Assembly (NCBI RefSeq): GCF_000023925.1
Contig: NC_013169.1
Coordinates: 620,001-684,000 of the forward strand
Origin: Kytococcus sedentarius DSM 20547
Lineage (GTDB): Bacteria > Actinomycetota > Actinomycetes > Actinomycetales > Dermatophilaceae
Length of the DNA: 64,000 nt
Reading direction: 5' to 3'
Shown: in pieces, positions 25,404 to 33,954 of the stretch
Layout: each line of letters opens with the position of its first letter
Numbering within the stretch: position 1 is the stretch's first letter
Position numbers and translations under genes: made by a program
The notes under the pieces: generated by a model
Told to the model about the DNA's origin: nothing
Database searches by the model: none
What the model saw: the letters and a program-made list of their open reading frames with translations, nothing else

Positions 25404-26260
25404 GTGCTGTCTCCCGGACCAGAATCGACGCGAACGGCCCCTTTGACCGAGTCGCGGCCCTCGGCACGCTCACCGCGCACGCCGTGGACGGCCTGCACCG
25501 GCTCGACCCCGACACGACAGAACTGACGCGATGGGTCGACGTGCATGGCGACCCGCAGCTGGTCACTGTCTGTCTCGATCCGGGCGGGGCGACAGTGTCG
25601 ACGGCAACTCGCGATGCGGGCGTGAGCGACGAGATCGCCGCACGGGTGCAGCACTGGTTCGACCTCGACACCGACCTGACACCCGTCAATGCCCGTCTGG
25701 GTGCGGACCCGGTGCTCGCCGGGCAGGTCCGGTCGCGGCCAGGCATAAGGATCACACGCTTCCATGCCCCATTCGAGGCAGTCATCCTCACTGTCCTCGG
25801 CCAGCAAGTCTCCCTTGCCGCCGGACGCCTGTTCGCAGCACGGCTCATCGCCGCCTACGGAGACGACGCGGCCCCGGTCCGTCAAGAACCCGGCCTCCGA
25901 GTGTTTCCTACGCCGGTGGCCCTCACCGCGGTGCCCGTGGAGGAATTGCGTGCCGTGATCGGGCTCACCGGAACCCGTGCACGCACCGTGCACGCGGTAG
26001 CAGCGCACTTCGCCGAAACTGCCAGGGATGCTTCGCTGCCAGCGAGAGCAGAATTGCACGCCGTCCACGGGATTGGTCCTTGGACGCTGGACTACCTCGC
26101 GATCCGCGCGAGCACCGACGCTGACGCGTTCCCCGCGACCGACGCCGTGCTGCGCCGCACACTCGCAGCCATCAGCCCAGACACCGGCCCCGAGCGTGCC
26201 GCCTCCTGGAGTCCGTATCGCAGTTACGCGGCGTCACGACTCTGGGCACACACTCTCTGA
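25400..26260 (+). CDS. alkA: DNA-3-methyladenine glycosylase II
   Basis: 286 residues. An AlkA-type N-terminal domain is followed by the HhH-GPD core: FEAVILTVLGQQVS, then the hairpin HAVHGIGPWTLDYLA near residues 220-234 and a probable catalytic Asp248 in FPATDAVLRR. It removes 3-methyladenine, 7-methylguanine and other alkylated bases. Unlike the mycobacterial AdaA-AlkA fusion it has no Ada or HTH domain. It is the last gene of the seven-gene coupled repair operon. Confidence 0.92.
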   Translation: MSAVSRTRIDANGPFDRVAALGTLTAHAVDGLHRLDPDTTELTRWVDVHGDPQLVTVCLDPGGATVSTATRDAGVSDEIAARVQHWFDLDTDLTPVNARLGADPVLAGQVRSRPGIRITRFHAPFEAVILTVLGQQVSLAAGRLFAARLIAAYGDDAAPVRQEPGLRVFPTPVALTAVPVEELRAVIGLTGTRARTVHAVAAHFAETARDASLPARAELHAVHGIGPWTLDYLAIRASTDADAFPATDAVLRRTLAAISPDTGPERAASWSPYRSYAASRLWAHTL

Positions 26261-26268
26261 ATCCGAAT

Positions 26269-26297
26269 CTCACGTTCACCACTGCCTGGGCGACTAC
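26269..26297 (+). promoter_or_regulatory. ECF-type promoter motif before the AraC gene
   Basis: CTCACGTTCA, 12 bases, then CGACTAC, eight bases after the alkA stop and 115 bp before the AraC start. It differs from the 20411 copy at two bases of the first block. Confidence 0.6.
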
Positions 26298-26412
26298 CAG
26301 GTGAGGCCGAGACGCGGCCCGAAGGTAGACGACGATGCTAACCACCAACGTTCGGCAGAACCGACGCGTCCAGAGTTGGGATGATCTCCCTGCGCGCGTA
26401 GCGGGCTGAGCC

Positions 26413-27342
26413 TTGGCGGACCGTGAAGCGAATGGCCCGAGACCACTGCAGGGTTGGGAGCCATTGATCGCGAGGACGCGGACGGTCCATTCACCGGTCG
26501 GCCCGGTGGCGTACGACTGCGTGAAGGTGATCGTCGTCAGGTCGGGCTCGGCGATTCTGTTCAGCGAGTTCGGGCAGAGGCCCGTCAACGTCGGCGACGC
26601 GGTGATTCTCGGGGCAAACGTGCTGTGCGGCTCGGAGCCCGAGGGGCATATCACCGTCACCACCATCTACCTGGACACCGACTACGTGATCGACCAGGTG
26701 TTCTGGCAGCACGCCGGGTTGTTGCAGGACCGGCTCGAAGCCCATTGGCTCGCCGAGACCGTCTACTCGGAGCCCGCACAGATACTCCGCCTCGGCGAGG
26801 AGCGCGCCGGGATGCTGATGCCGTGGCTGGATGAGCTGGTCGACCGCAGCATCGACGGTGACTTCGCCCGGAGCTTCTATCGGATGCAGGCGGTGTGGTT
26901 CAGCATCGCCCACGTGATCGCCCCGTTCGTGAAGGTCTCCCCGGTGCGGATATCGGCGTCGCAGCGTGCCCACATCCGGCCCACGCTGCCACGGCATCGC
27001 CAGTTCGCGCCGTTGCGTGCCGAGGCTCGCCGGGCCGCTGAGCTGCTGCACCGGGCGCCGGAAGAACACTGGACCCTCGACGCGCTGGCCGCGCGGGTGC
27101 ATCTGTCGCCCTCGCAGCTCAGCCGGGTGTTCACCGACGCCTACGGCAAGACCCCGCTGGCGTATCTGACCATGCTGCGGGCCGAGCACCTTGCCAAGTC
27201 GTTGCGGGAGACCGATCTGCCGATTGAGACCGCGATGCGGGAGGTCGGCTGGCGCAGCCGCGGGCATGCCGCCCAGCAGTTCCGCAAGTACGTCGGTCTC
27301 ACCCCCACCCGGTACCGGCAGTTGACCCTTCGCGCGAGCTGA
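26413..27342 (+). CDS. AraC-family transcriptional regulator
   Basis: 309 residues from a TTG at 26413. An AraC-binding-like cupin region occupies about 15-130. The C-terminal double HTH is clear: WTLDALAARVHLSPSQLSRVF, then LAKSLRETDLPIETAMREVGW and the FRKYVGLTPTRYR signature. It has no Ada domain. It probably responds to a small ligand. Its own ECF-type promoter motif puts it in the same predicted regulon as the SDR and repair operon, so it may be a second-tier regulator. The start is not certain, since no strong ribosome site precedes it. Confidence 0.85.
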   Translation: MADREANGPRPLQGWEPLIARTRTVHSPVGPVAYDCVKVIVVRSGSAILFSEFGQRPVNVGDAVILGANVLCGSEPEGHITVTTIYLDTDYVIDQVFWQHAGLLQDRLEAHWLAETVYSEPAQILRLGEERAGMLMPWLDELVDRSIDGDFARSFYRMQAVWFSIAHVIAPFVKVSPVRISASQRAHIRPTLPRHRQFAPLRAEARRAAELLHRAPEEHWTLDALAARVHLSPSQLSRVFTDAYGKTPLAYLTMLRAEHLAKSLRETDLPIETAMREVGWRSRGHAAQQFRKYVGLTPTRYRQLTLRAS

Positions 27343-27592
27343 ACGCCGCTCCCGATCTGAGCATCACGAGCGGGATATCGGAAGCATCCCGGCACCGAAC
27401 CCCACGGATCACGAGATTGCCGGTAGGCCGGTATGTCCTACGTCAGGCGCACCACGAGTTCTCCTGACGGCCAACCTACCGACCTCGTAGTCCGCTGACC
27501 GTCTCGACATACCTGCTGGTTCTCCTGGCGCACCTCGTTGGTGCACCGCCGCCCTCTCCTGGGCGGTCTACGCCGGGAGGAGGCCAGAGCAG
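27343..27592. other. Intergenic region before ardC
   Basis: 250 bp with no supported gene. It contains the hairpin GCACC-TCGTT-GGTGC near 27530-27545, which carries a GYGCACCT motif like those before other conjugation genes, and ends in GGGAGGAGG, a strong ribosome site for ardC. It probably contains the promoter of the ardC/prim-pol operon. Confidence 0.45.
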
Positions 27593-27729
27593 ATGGCAAC
27601 GAGGCAGGAGGCCCGCCAAGCGCGGGAAGCGAAGCTCAACGAGCTGCACGCGCGCCTGACCGGCGCGGTCGAACAGCTCGTTTCCGGACCGGATTGGGTT
27701 CGTGCTCTGGCGTTCGCGGCCCGGTTCAG
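27593..27729 (+). pseudogene. ardC: 5' part of ardC antirestriction gene
   Basis: Encodes the first 45 residues (MATRQEARQAREAK to AFAARF), the helical N-terminus of ArdC single-strand-binding antirestriction proteins. GGGAGGAGG lies before the ATG. The frame is cut by an IS256 element and would stop two codons into it. With the element removed it joins the fragment at 29160-29982 exactly in frame (137 + 823 = 960 nt, 319 residues). Confidence 0.85.
27720..27729. repeat. Target duplication, left copy (second IS256)
   Basis: CCCGGTTCAG flanks the element and is repeated at 29150-29159. IS256 usually duplicates 8-9 bp, so one base may match by chance. Confidence 0.8.
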
Positions 27730-29149
27730 TTGAGTCCCGCATAGTGGTGTAGCGCGGTGGCCCCGTGATCGTCCCGGACATGGACGCGGTCACCGTGTGA
27801 TCCTTCGAGTCAACCTTCCACAGAATCCTCGAACGGAGTCATCACGATGACCGCACCCCACATTGTGGACCCTGCCGGCCTGCTGGGCGAAGCCCTGGCC
27901 GAGGCGTCCCCGGACTTGATGCGCCACCTGCTGCAGGAAGTGATCAACGCCCTGCTGTCGGCAGACGCCGACGCGGTGGTCGGCGCCGAGTACGGCCGCC
28001 CCAGCCAGACCCGCACCGCCCAACGCAACGGGTACCGCCACCGGGACCTGGACACCCGGGTCGGCACGATCGACGTGGCCGTCCCGAAGCTCCGCACCGG
28101 GACCTACTTCCCCCAGTGGCTCCTGGAGCGCCGCAAGCGGGCCGAGTCGGCCCTGATCACCGTCGTGGCCGACTGCTACCTCGCCGGAGTGAGCACTCGA
28201 CGGATGGACAAACTGGTCAAGACACTGGGGATCGACAGCCTGTCGAAGTCGCAGGTCTCCCGAATGGCCGCCGAGCTCGACGAGCACGTCGAGGAGTTCC
28301 GCCACCGCCCCCTGGACACCGCCGGCCCCTGGACCTTCATATCGGCTGACGCGCTGACGATGAAGGTCCGTGAAGGCGGCAGAGTCATCAACACCGTCGC
28401 TCTGATCGCCACCGGTGTGAACAACGACGGTCGCCGGGAGGTCCTGGGCCTTCGCGTGGCCACCGGGGAGACCCACTCGGCGTGGAACGAGTTCTTCGCC
28501 GATCTCGTCGCCCGCGGCCTGACCGGTGTCCAGCTGGTCACCTCTGATGCCCACGTCGGTCTGGTCGAGGCGCTGCGGGCGAACCTGCCCGGCGCTACCT
28601 GGCAGCGATGCCGCACCCACTACGCCGCCAACCTCATGGCCACCTGCCCCAAGAGCATGTGGCCGGCGGTCAAGGCCATGCTGCATAGCGTGTACGACCA
28701 GCCCGACGCCCCCGCAGTCGAGGCCCAGTTCGACCGACTGCTGGACTACGTCGCCGAGAAGCTCCCGGACGTGCACGACCACCTGGACGCTGCCCGGGCA
28801 GACATCCTGGCCTTCACCGCCTTCCCCAAGGACGTGTGGTCCCAGATCTGGTCGAACAACCCCGCCGAACGGCTCAACCGGGAGATCCGCCGCCGCACCG
28901 ACAGCGTGGGGATCTTTCCCAACCGGGCCGCCGTTGTCCGCCTCGTCGGAGCCGTCCTGGCCGAACAAACCGACGAATGGGCCGAGGGCCGCCGCTACAT
29001 GGGCCTGGACCTCCTGGCCCGCTGCCGCCTGCACCTCGTCACCACCCCCGAGGAGACCACCACGACCACCACCCTGCCCGCCCTCACCGCCTAAACCACC
29101 AACCCCACGACCCGAAGGATGCCGCTACACCACTCCACGGGACTTGACC
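27730..29149 (+). mobile_element. IS256-family insertion sequence in ardC
   Basis: About 1.42 kb. The left end reads TTGAGTCCCGCATAGTGGTG. The right end read inward reads GGTCAAGTCCCGTGGAGTGG and shares the AGTCCCG and AGTGGTGTAGCG blocks. Direct repeats flank it, and one transposase fills it. Confidence 0.85.
27847..29094 (+). CDS. IS256-family transposase
   Basis: 415 residues with the IS256 DDE layout: Asp in FISADALT, Asp in LVTSDAH and Glu in NNPAERLNREIRRRT, plus RTHYAANL between the last two. The ACC repeats near the end encode a Thr-rich tail. The frame and the IS ends are intact. It differs in sequence from the transposase at 12007-13287, so the two insertions were independent events by different elements. 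Confidence 0.93.
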   Translation: MTAPHIVDPAGLLGEALAEASPDLMRHLLQEVINALLSADADAVVGAEYGRPSQTRTAQRNGYRHRDLDTRVGTIDVAVPKLRTGTYFPQWLLERRKRAESALITVVADCYLAGVSTRRMDKLVKTLGIDSLSKSQVSRMAAELDEHVEEFRHRPLDTAGPWTFISADALTMKVREGGRVINTVALIATGVNNDGRREVLGLRVATGETHSAWNEFFADLVARGLTGVQLVTSDAHVGLVEALRANLPGATWQRCRTHYAANLMATCPKSMWPAVKAMLHSVYDQPDAPAVEAQFDRLLDYVAEKLPDVHDHLDAARADILAFTAFPKDVWSQIWSNNPAERLNREIRRRTDSVGIFPNRAAVVRLVGAVLAEQTDEWAEGRRYMGLDLLARCRLHLVTTPEETTTTTTLPALTA

Positions 29150-29159
29150 CCCGGTTCAG
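29150..29159. repeat. Target duplication, right copy (second IS256)
   Basis: CCCGGTTCAG, identical to 27720-27729. Confidence 0.8.
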
Positions 29160-29982
29160 GTCGAGGAGCTTCAACAACACCCTGTTGATCTGGGTAGCCC
29201 ACGAGGAAGCGTTCGAGCAGGGCCGGGTTCCGAAGCCGTTCCCGTCGTACGTGGCCGGCTACAAGCAGTGGCAGGCTCTCGGCCGGCAGGTGGAGAAGGG
29301 CCAGCCCGGCTACCAGATTCTCGCTCCCGTGACCGGCAGGTTCGCCTCCGCCAACCCTGCGGATGCGGAGTCGTGGCGCCGTCTCGGGAAGGGCGAGAAA
29401 CCACGGGCCGGTGAAGTAGTGCGCTCCAAGATGGTCGGCGTCCGTCCGGCCATGATTCACGGCGCCAACGGCGTCACCGATTACACCGCGAGGACGGTGG
29501 CGGTCCGGGAGAACATGGACCCCGCCGCGCAGGTGAAGACGCTCGCCCACGAACTGGGTCACGTTCTGCTCCACGGCCCCGACAGCGACGAGGCGCGTCA
29601 GCATCGTGGCATCGGGGAGGTCGAGGCGGAGTCGGTCGCGTTGATTTTTGGCGCAGCCCATGGCATGGACACTTCCGGCTACACGATCCCCTACGTTTCC
29701 ACGTGGGCCGCGCGGGTGGATGGCAAAGAGCCCGGCGAGATCGTCAAGGCCACCGGGGAGCGGGTCCGCAAGACGGCACTGTCGATCCTGGACAGGCTCG
29801 ACACCGCGCAGGTGGCCGACGGCGCCCCGCCCGGCCTGGACCGCGACGCACCACAGCGCGAGGAGCATTCCCGCACGCAGCCGACCCACGATGCCCTGGC
29901 GCCGGGCCGGGTCACTCCGCTGCCCGAGCCCGAGCCCCGAACGGTCACCGCGTCCGCGACGACCCAGGCGAGGGCATTGTGA
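29160..29982 (+). pseudogene. ardC: 3' part of ardC antirestriction gene
   Basis: Continues ArdC from RSRSFNNTLLIW, the conserved single-strand-DNA-binding core (YKQWQALGRQVEKGQPGYQI), to the metallopeptidase HELGHVLLHG with downstream Glu, and a Pro-rich tail. It could be translated from an alternative start at 29119 inside the IS (the reading frame is open there), giving a 287-residue protein that lacks the first 45 residues. So loss of function is likely but not certain. It overlaps the prim-pol start by four bases. Confidence 0.82.
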
Positions 29983-30932
29983 CGGCCGCGGTTGACGCTG
30001 TCGCCAGCGTGCTCGGACGCGCCGCCGGCCCGCGGCCGGTCTCGGTGGTGGCGCGGGAACTGGCCGCCGTCGGGGTGCCGGTGTTCCCGTGTCTGTCCGG
30101 CGGCAAGCGTCCCCTGACGACGCATGGTTTCCACGACGCCACCACCGACCTCGAACGGATCACGGCGTGGTGGCGTGAGCATCCGGAAGCGAACCTCGCC
30201 GTGCCCACCGGCGCGGCGTCCGGGGTGGTGGTGGTCGATGTCGACGTGCACGGGCCCGTCGACGGATACCGGGCGTTCGAGCGCGCTCACCGTGCGGGGC
30301 TGGTGTCGGGGTGGTGGCAGCTTCTCGTGGCGACGCCCTCGGCTGGGATGCACGCCTACTACCCGGCAACCCCAGATCGGGAACAGCGGTCGTGGCAGGC
30401 CGCGCGCGCTGGGATCGACTTCCGTGGTGACGGTGGGTACATCGTCGTCCCACCCTCGACCGTGTCCACCGGCGGCAAGAGCGCCGGCTACCGGGTGCGG
30501 CGGACCAACAGCGGGGCGTCGTCGGTGCTCGACTCCGACCAGCTGCGAGAGTTCCTCGATCCCCGTCCCACGCCCGCCGGCAGATCGGGCCGGAAGGTGG
30601 AACGGTCAGCGGATGTGTCGCGCCTGGCGGCGTGGGTCGCCGGCCGCGGCGAAGGAGAACGGAACCGAGGCCTGTTCTGGGCCGCCTGCCGCCTCGCAGA
30701 GAGCAACATCCCCGCGCCGGAAGCGCTGGAGGTGCTCGCGGCCGCAGCCACGCAGGCGGGGCTGGGTGAGCGAGAGATCACCGCGACCGTCCGCTCCGCC
30801 TACCGCACCATCATCCGACCCCGCCCCCAGACCTCCTCGCGGGTACAGGACGGCTCCTCGCCGGCAACGGACGGTTGGTTCAGTCGAGAGGCGACTGTGC
30901 GGCCATCCCCTCCGGTGCGGGGGCTGTCATGA
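29979..30932 (+). CDS. Bifunctional DNA primase/polymerase
   Basis: 317 residues from a GTG at 29979 overlapping the ardC stop (GTGA). The prim-pol domain covers about 20-200: the metal-binding VVDVDVHG, the later SAGMHAYY, and DFRGDGGYIVVPPS. A primase C-terminal helical domain follows. It could prime replication of transferred single-stranded ICE DNA or support a plasmid-like replicative stage. No helicase domain is fused. It overlaps the DUF2637 gene by four bases. Confidence 0.88.
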   Translation: MTAAVDAVASVLGRAAGPRPVSVVARELAAVGVPVFPCLSGGKRPLTTHGFHDATTDLERITAWWREHPEANLAVPTGAASGVVVVDVDVHGPVDGYRAFERAHRAGLVSGWWQLLVATPSAGMHAYYPATPDREQRSWQAARAGIDFRGDGGYIVVPPSTVSTGGKSAGYRVRRTNSGASSVLDSDQLREFLDPRPTPAGRSGRKVERSADVSRLAAWVAGRGEGERNRGLFWAACRLAESNIPAPEALEVLAAAATQAGLGEREITATVRSAYRTIIRPRPQTSSRVQDGSSPATDGWFSREATVRPSPPVRGLS

Positions 30933-31496
30933 CCGTTCATGCCAGCACCGGGCAGAGGAGCCGGCGCTGGGCGGTGGTCACCGCGGTGGCCGGGACCGTG
31001 TTCATCGCCGCCGGTGCGTTCTGGCTCTCGTTCACCGCGCTGGCCGATCTCGCTGCTCGCTCCGGGGTTGGCGGCTCGCAGGCGTGGGCGTGGCCGCTGA
31101 TCGTCGACGGCATCATCGTCGTCGCTACCGTCGCCGTCGTGGCCATGGCCGGTCAGCGGTCGGCGTGGTACCCGTGGGCACTACTGATCGGCGGCGCTGC
31201 CGTGTCGGTGACCGCCAACGCGCTCCACGCCGTCGTGGCCGCGGATGCCGATGTGCCCGGGGTGCTGGCTGCGGCCGTCGCCGCGGTGCCACCGGTGGTG
31301 CTGCTGGCGATCACCCACCTGACCGTCATCCTCACCCGACCACAACGGCTCACCGATGCGTCCGTGTCCCGCGACGACGCCGTGGTCGAACAAGAAGATC
31401 GCCCGGGAACTCGGCGTGCATCCCTCCACGGTGGGCCGTTGGTTCACCGCGGCGCGCCTTCCCGACAGCACCGATGTCGAGGAGGCGACCCCATGA
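30929..31496 (+). pseudogene. DUF2637 membrane protein with frameshifted C-terminal HTH
   Basis: The first about 145 residues are a DUF2637 membrane domain with four hydrophobic segments (AVAGTVFIAAGAFWLS onward). Near 31375 the frame is lost. The expected HTH tail (WSNKKIARELGVHPSTVGRW) is encoded in the +1 frame at about 31384-31440 and ends at a TGA that overlaps the next ATG, as coupled neighbours do here. A few residues normally present before WSN also seem missing, so a small deletion with frameshift is likely. DUF2637 proteins with such tails (Spd-like) are common in actinobacterial conjugative elements. A sequencing error is possible. Confidence 0.7.
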
Positions 31497-31909
31497 GTTC
31501 TGAACACGACCACGATCCGCGGCGGCCCAAAGCCGACGAGCGGGTACCCGAGCAGGACTCCGCGCGCACGGCGGCGGAGTCTGTCGAGAAGAGCGAGGCA
31601 TCAGACGCGGTCCGGGCAGCACGAGCCTCGCACCGACGCGGAACCGAACGGCAGACACCAGCGGCGGAGACGAGGCGCGCGCGGGGTGTGGAGTGGGTAC
31701 GGCCCACGGACCTCATCGCCCGCCACGGGGCGGCCCTCGCCGGCCGCGGCATCGACTTCGAGGTCGAGCTGGCCCGCCGCACCCGCACCCCGATCGCCAC
31801 TGGGGCCCAGCAGCTGGGTGAGCGGGCACGCCGGCTGCCGCCCCTGTCGGCATTCGGTCGCAGCAGCACCGCCCAGGCCGCCCCGTCACCGCGGGTCGGC
31901 ATGAGCTGA
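31493..31909 (+). CDS. Conserved ICE protein of unknown function
   Basis: 138 residues from the ATG at 31493 with GGAGG upstream. The first 75 residues are charged and probably disordered; the rest (VEWVRPTDLIARHGAALAGRG) has a short helical domain seen in mobile-element proteins. The upstream frame happens to be open through this start because of the DUF2637 frameshift, so automated callers may fuse the two. I recognise no function. Confidence 0.65.
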   Translation: MSSEHDHDPRRPKADERVPEQDSARTAAESVEKSEASDAVRAARASHRRGTERQTPAAETRRARGVEWVRPTDLIARHGAALAGRGIDFEVELARRTRTPIATGAQQLGERARRLPPLSAFGRSSTAQAAPSPRVGMS

Positions 31910-31946
31910 GCGGGTGGTGACAGGCGATGCCGATGCGAGCGGACAC

Positions 31947-31973
31947 GGGGCGTGGGGGCGGGGTGTGCACCTG
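31947..31973 (+). repeat. GYGCACCTG intergenic element, copy at 31.9 kb
   Basis: GGGGCGTGGGGGCGG followed by GTGCACCTG, 23 bp before the start at 31996. Related elements lie at 44541-44549, 44914-44932, 48337-48355 and 53120-53150. Confidence 0.5.
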
Positions 31974-31995
31974 CTTGTCAGGAGGTGCCCTGCCC

Positions 31996-32907
31996 ATGAC
32001 CGCACACACCCGCCCCGTTCACGACAGATCGCCTATCGGCATCGAGGATTTCACCACCGGTGAGGGCCTGCGCGCCCTGCTGCACCGGCTCCACCACGGC
32101 GGACGGCGCGCCTGGCAGCACGATGCGCACGCGGCGGAGCTGATGGCCTTCACCGCGGAGAAGTACGCGCCGCTGGCGCGCAAGCATGGGCTGGACCCTT
32201 GGGAGGCCGCCTCGGCGGCGTTCGACGTGATGCGCACCCGGGCAGCCCGCGAGGCGCACGATCCGTGGGCGGTGGTCACGCACGCGGTGCGGATCACCTG
32301 CATCTTCGAAGAACGCGCCCAAGGACTGCTCTGTTCGGTCCACCAAGCCCGCCGCCCTCACATCTCCGCGTTCCACGACCCGGAACGGTTCTCCGACCGT
32401 GAGACCCCACTGACCGACTACCACCCCGCCTTCCACATCCCCGCCGCCGACGCACCGGACGCAGCCACGGAGTCGCCGGCATCGGCGCGGGCCAGCACCA
32501 CGGCGGGCTCGGCGGTCGAGGACGCGGTCGCGCTGTTCACGCTGCTGGACTGGCCTGCTGACACGGCGCGGGCTGCGGTCGAGCACGTGTGCGGAGCGCT
32601 CACCCGGGCCGGCACCCGACAAGCCGCCTACGAGGCGCTGCGACGCGACAAGCATGCCCGCGCCCTGCTCGATATCCCCAGCCACTCCTGGACGGCGCTG
32701 TTGAAGGCCCTGCTGGGCCACCCTCACCCGGCCTACACCGCCACCGGACTCGGCCGGGGGGTGCTGCTGCGCCTGCTGATCGGCGAGACCCTGCCGGTGC
32801 TGCTGCGCGACGACGACCTCGTCCTCTCGGTCTCGCTCGGCGCACCGCACCGCCGCCGTCGGAATCACGACGATGCCGACGAGCCCCGTGGGAGCGGGTC
32901 ACGATGA
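31996..32907 (+). CDS. Conserved conjugation-region protein of unknown function
   Basis: 303 residues; AGGAGGTG lies eight bases before the ATG at 31996. It is mostly helical, with a conserved-looking core (EKYAPLARKHGLDPWEAASAAFDVM) and a second helical block near 225-290. No enzymatic motif is visible. It overlaps the ParB-like gene by four bases. The 86-bp spacer before it contains a GTGCACCTG element. It may belong to replication or partition functions by position. Confidence 0.75.
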   Translation: MTAHTRPVHDRSPIGIEDFTTGEGLRALLHRLHHGGRRAWQHDAHAAELMAFTAEKYAPLARKHGLDPWEAASAAFDVMRTRAAREAHDPWAVVTHAVRITCIFEERAQGLLCSVHQARRPHISAFHDPERFSDRETPLTDYHPAFHIPAADAPDAATESPASARASTTAGSAVEDAVALFTLLDWPADTARAAVEHVCGALTRAGTRQAAYEALRRDKHARALLDIPSHSWTALLKALLGHPHPAYTATGLGRGVLLRLLIGETLPVLLRDDDLVLSVSLGAPHRRRRNHDDADEPRGSGSR

Positions 32908-33914
32908 GCGCGCCGGCGGGGTTCATCGAGCTGGAGCGGACGGTCGCCTCGATCCACGTCGGACGCCGGCACCGCACCGAGCTGGGCGACATCGACGCAC
33001 TCGCCGCCTCCATCGACCGCGACGGCCTGCTCCAACCCATCACCATCACCCCCGACGGCGTCCTGGTCTGCGGGGCCCGCCGGCTGGCCGCGATAACACA
33101 GCTCGGCTGGAAGACCGTCAACGTCTGGGTCCGCTCGGGCATCTCCGACCGACTCGGCCACCTCCTGGCCGAGCAGGACGACAACGTCCTGCACAAGCCG
33201 CTGACCCAGCTCGAAGCCGCCGCCCTGTACCGGGAGCTGAAACAGGTCATGGCCGAGGACGCCGCCCGCCGGCAGGCCGCGACCCGGTTCAGCGCGCAGC
33301 AGCAGCCCGGAGAGGACGGTGCGGGAAAATTTCCCACACCGTCCGACCAGGGGCGGGCCAGCGAACAGGCCGCCCGGATGATCCCCGGCGCCTCGTCCTA
33401 CAAGACCATGGACAAGATCAGCGACCTCCAGCACATCGCCGCCGACCCCGCCCAACCCGACGAACTCCGACAGCAGGCCACGGCGGCGCTGGAACGCATC
33501 GACGCCGGCAACCCCGTCCAGCCCCTCTACCGGCAGATCCGGGAACAGGTCGACACCGCCCGCGGTGACCGCGACGCGGACCTGCACCAGCTTGCCACCG
33601 ATGCCCTGGCCCGCATCAAGACCACGACACCGAAGAGACGCCCAGCGCGGCCCACCCCGGCAGCGGGTCAGGGAGAGGGTGGGCCGGTGCGGTATCCGGT
33701 GCGGGCGTTCGTGCTCACCTGGAGCGAGCTGGCCGACTGGTGGACCCACTACGACCTCGACCAGCTCGCCGCCGAGCTGACCGGCGAGCAGATCGAATCC
33801 TTTCTCGCCACCGTCGACGGCACCAGCCGATTCGCCGAGGAGCTGCGCGCCACCCGCGACCGTCACCGCGGCGATCACCCGATGCCGGGCCGCGGACACC
33901 TGCGCGCCCTATAG
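32904..33914 (+). CDS. ParB/Srx-fold DNA-binding protein
   Basis: 336 residues. The ParB N-terminal domain covers about 8-110: ELGDIDALAASIDRDGLLQPITI, and VCGARRLAAITQLGWKTVNVWV with the GxRR-type box. The helical HTH region follows. The C-terminal 100 residues add a domain (FVLTWSELADWWTHYDL). No ParA-like ATPase adjoins it, so it may be a regulator or nuclease-like ParB rather than a partition protein. The start overlaps the previous stop (ATGA). Confidence 0.85.
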   Translation: MSAPAGFIELERTVASIHVGRRHRTELGDIDALAASIDRDGLLQPITITPDGVLVCGARRLAAITQLGWKTVNVWVRSGISDRLGHLLAEQDDNVLHKPLTQLEAAALYRELKQVMAEDAARRQAATRFSAQQQPGEDGAGKFPTPSDQGRASEQAARMIPGASSYKTMDKISDLQHIAADPAQPDELRQQATAALERIDAGNPVQPLYRQIREQVDTARGDRDADLHQLATDALARIKTTTPKRRPARPTPAAGQGEGGPVRYPVRAFVLTWSELADWWTHYDLDQLAAELTGEQIESFLATVDGTSRFAEELRATRDRHRGDHPMPGRGHLRAL

Positions 33915-33954
33915 CCACCTCGTTGGCTCGGGTGCGGTGGTGCACCTACGGGGC

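Noticed and set aside
30929-31909. A single 326-residue DUF2637 fusion protein
   Set aside because: The HTH tail in another frame and the ribosome site and ATG at 31493 show that two genes are joined only by a frameshift.
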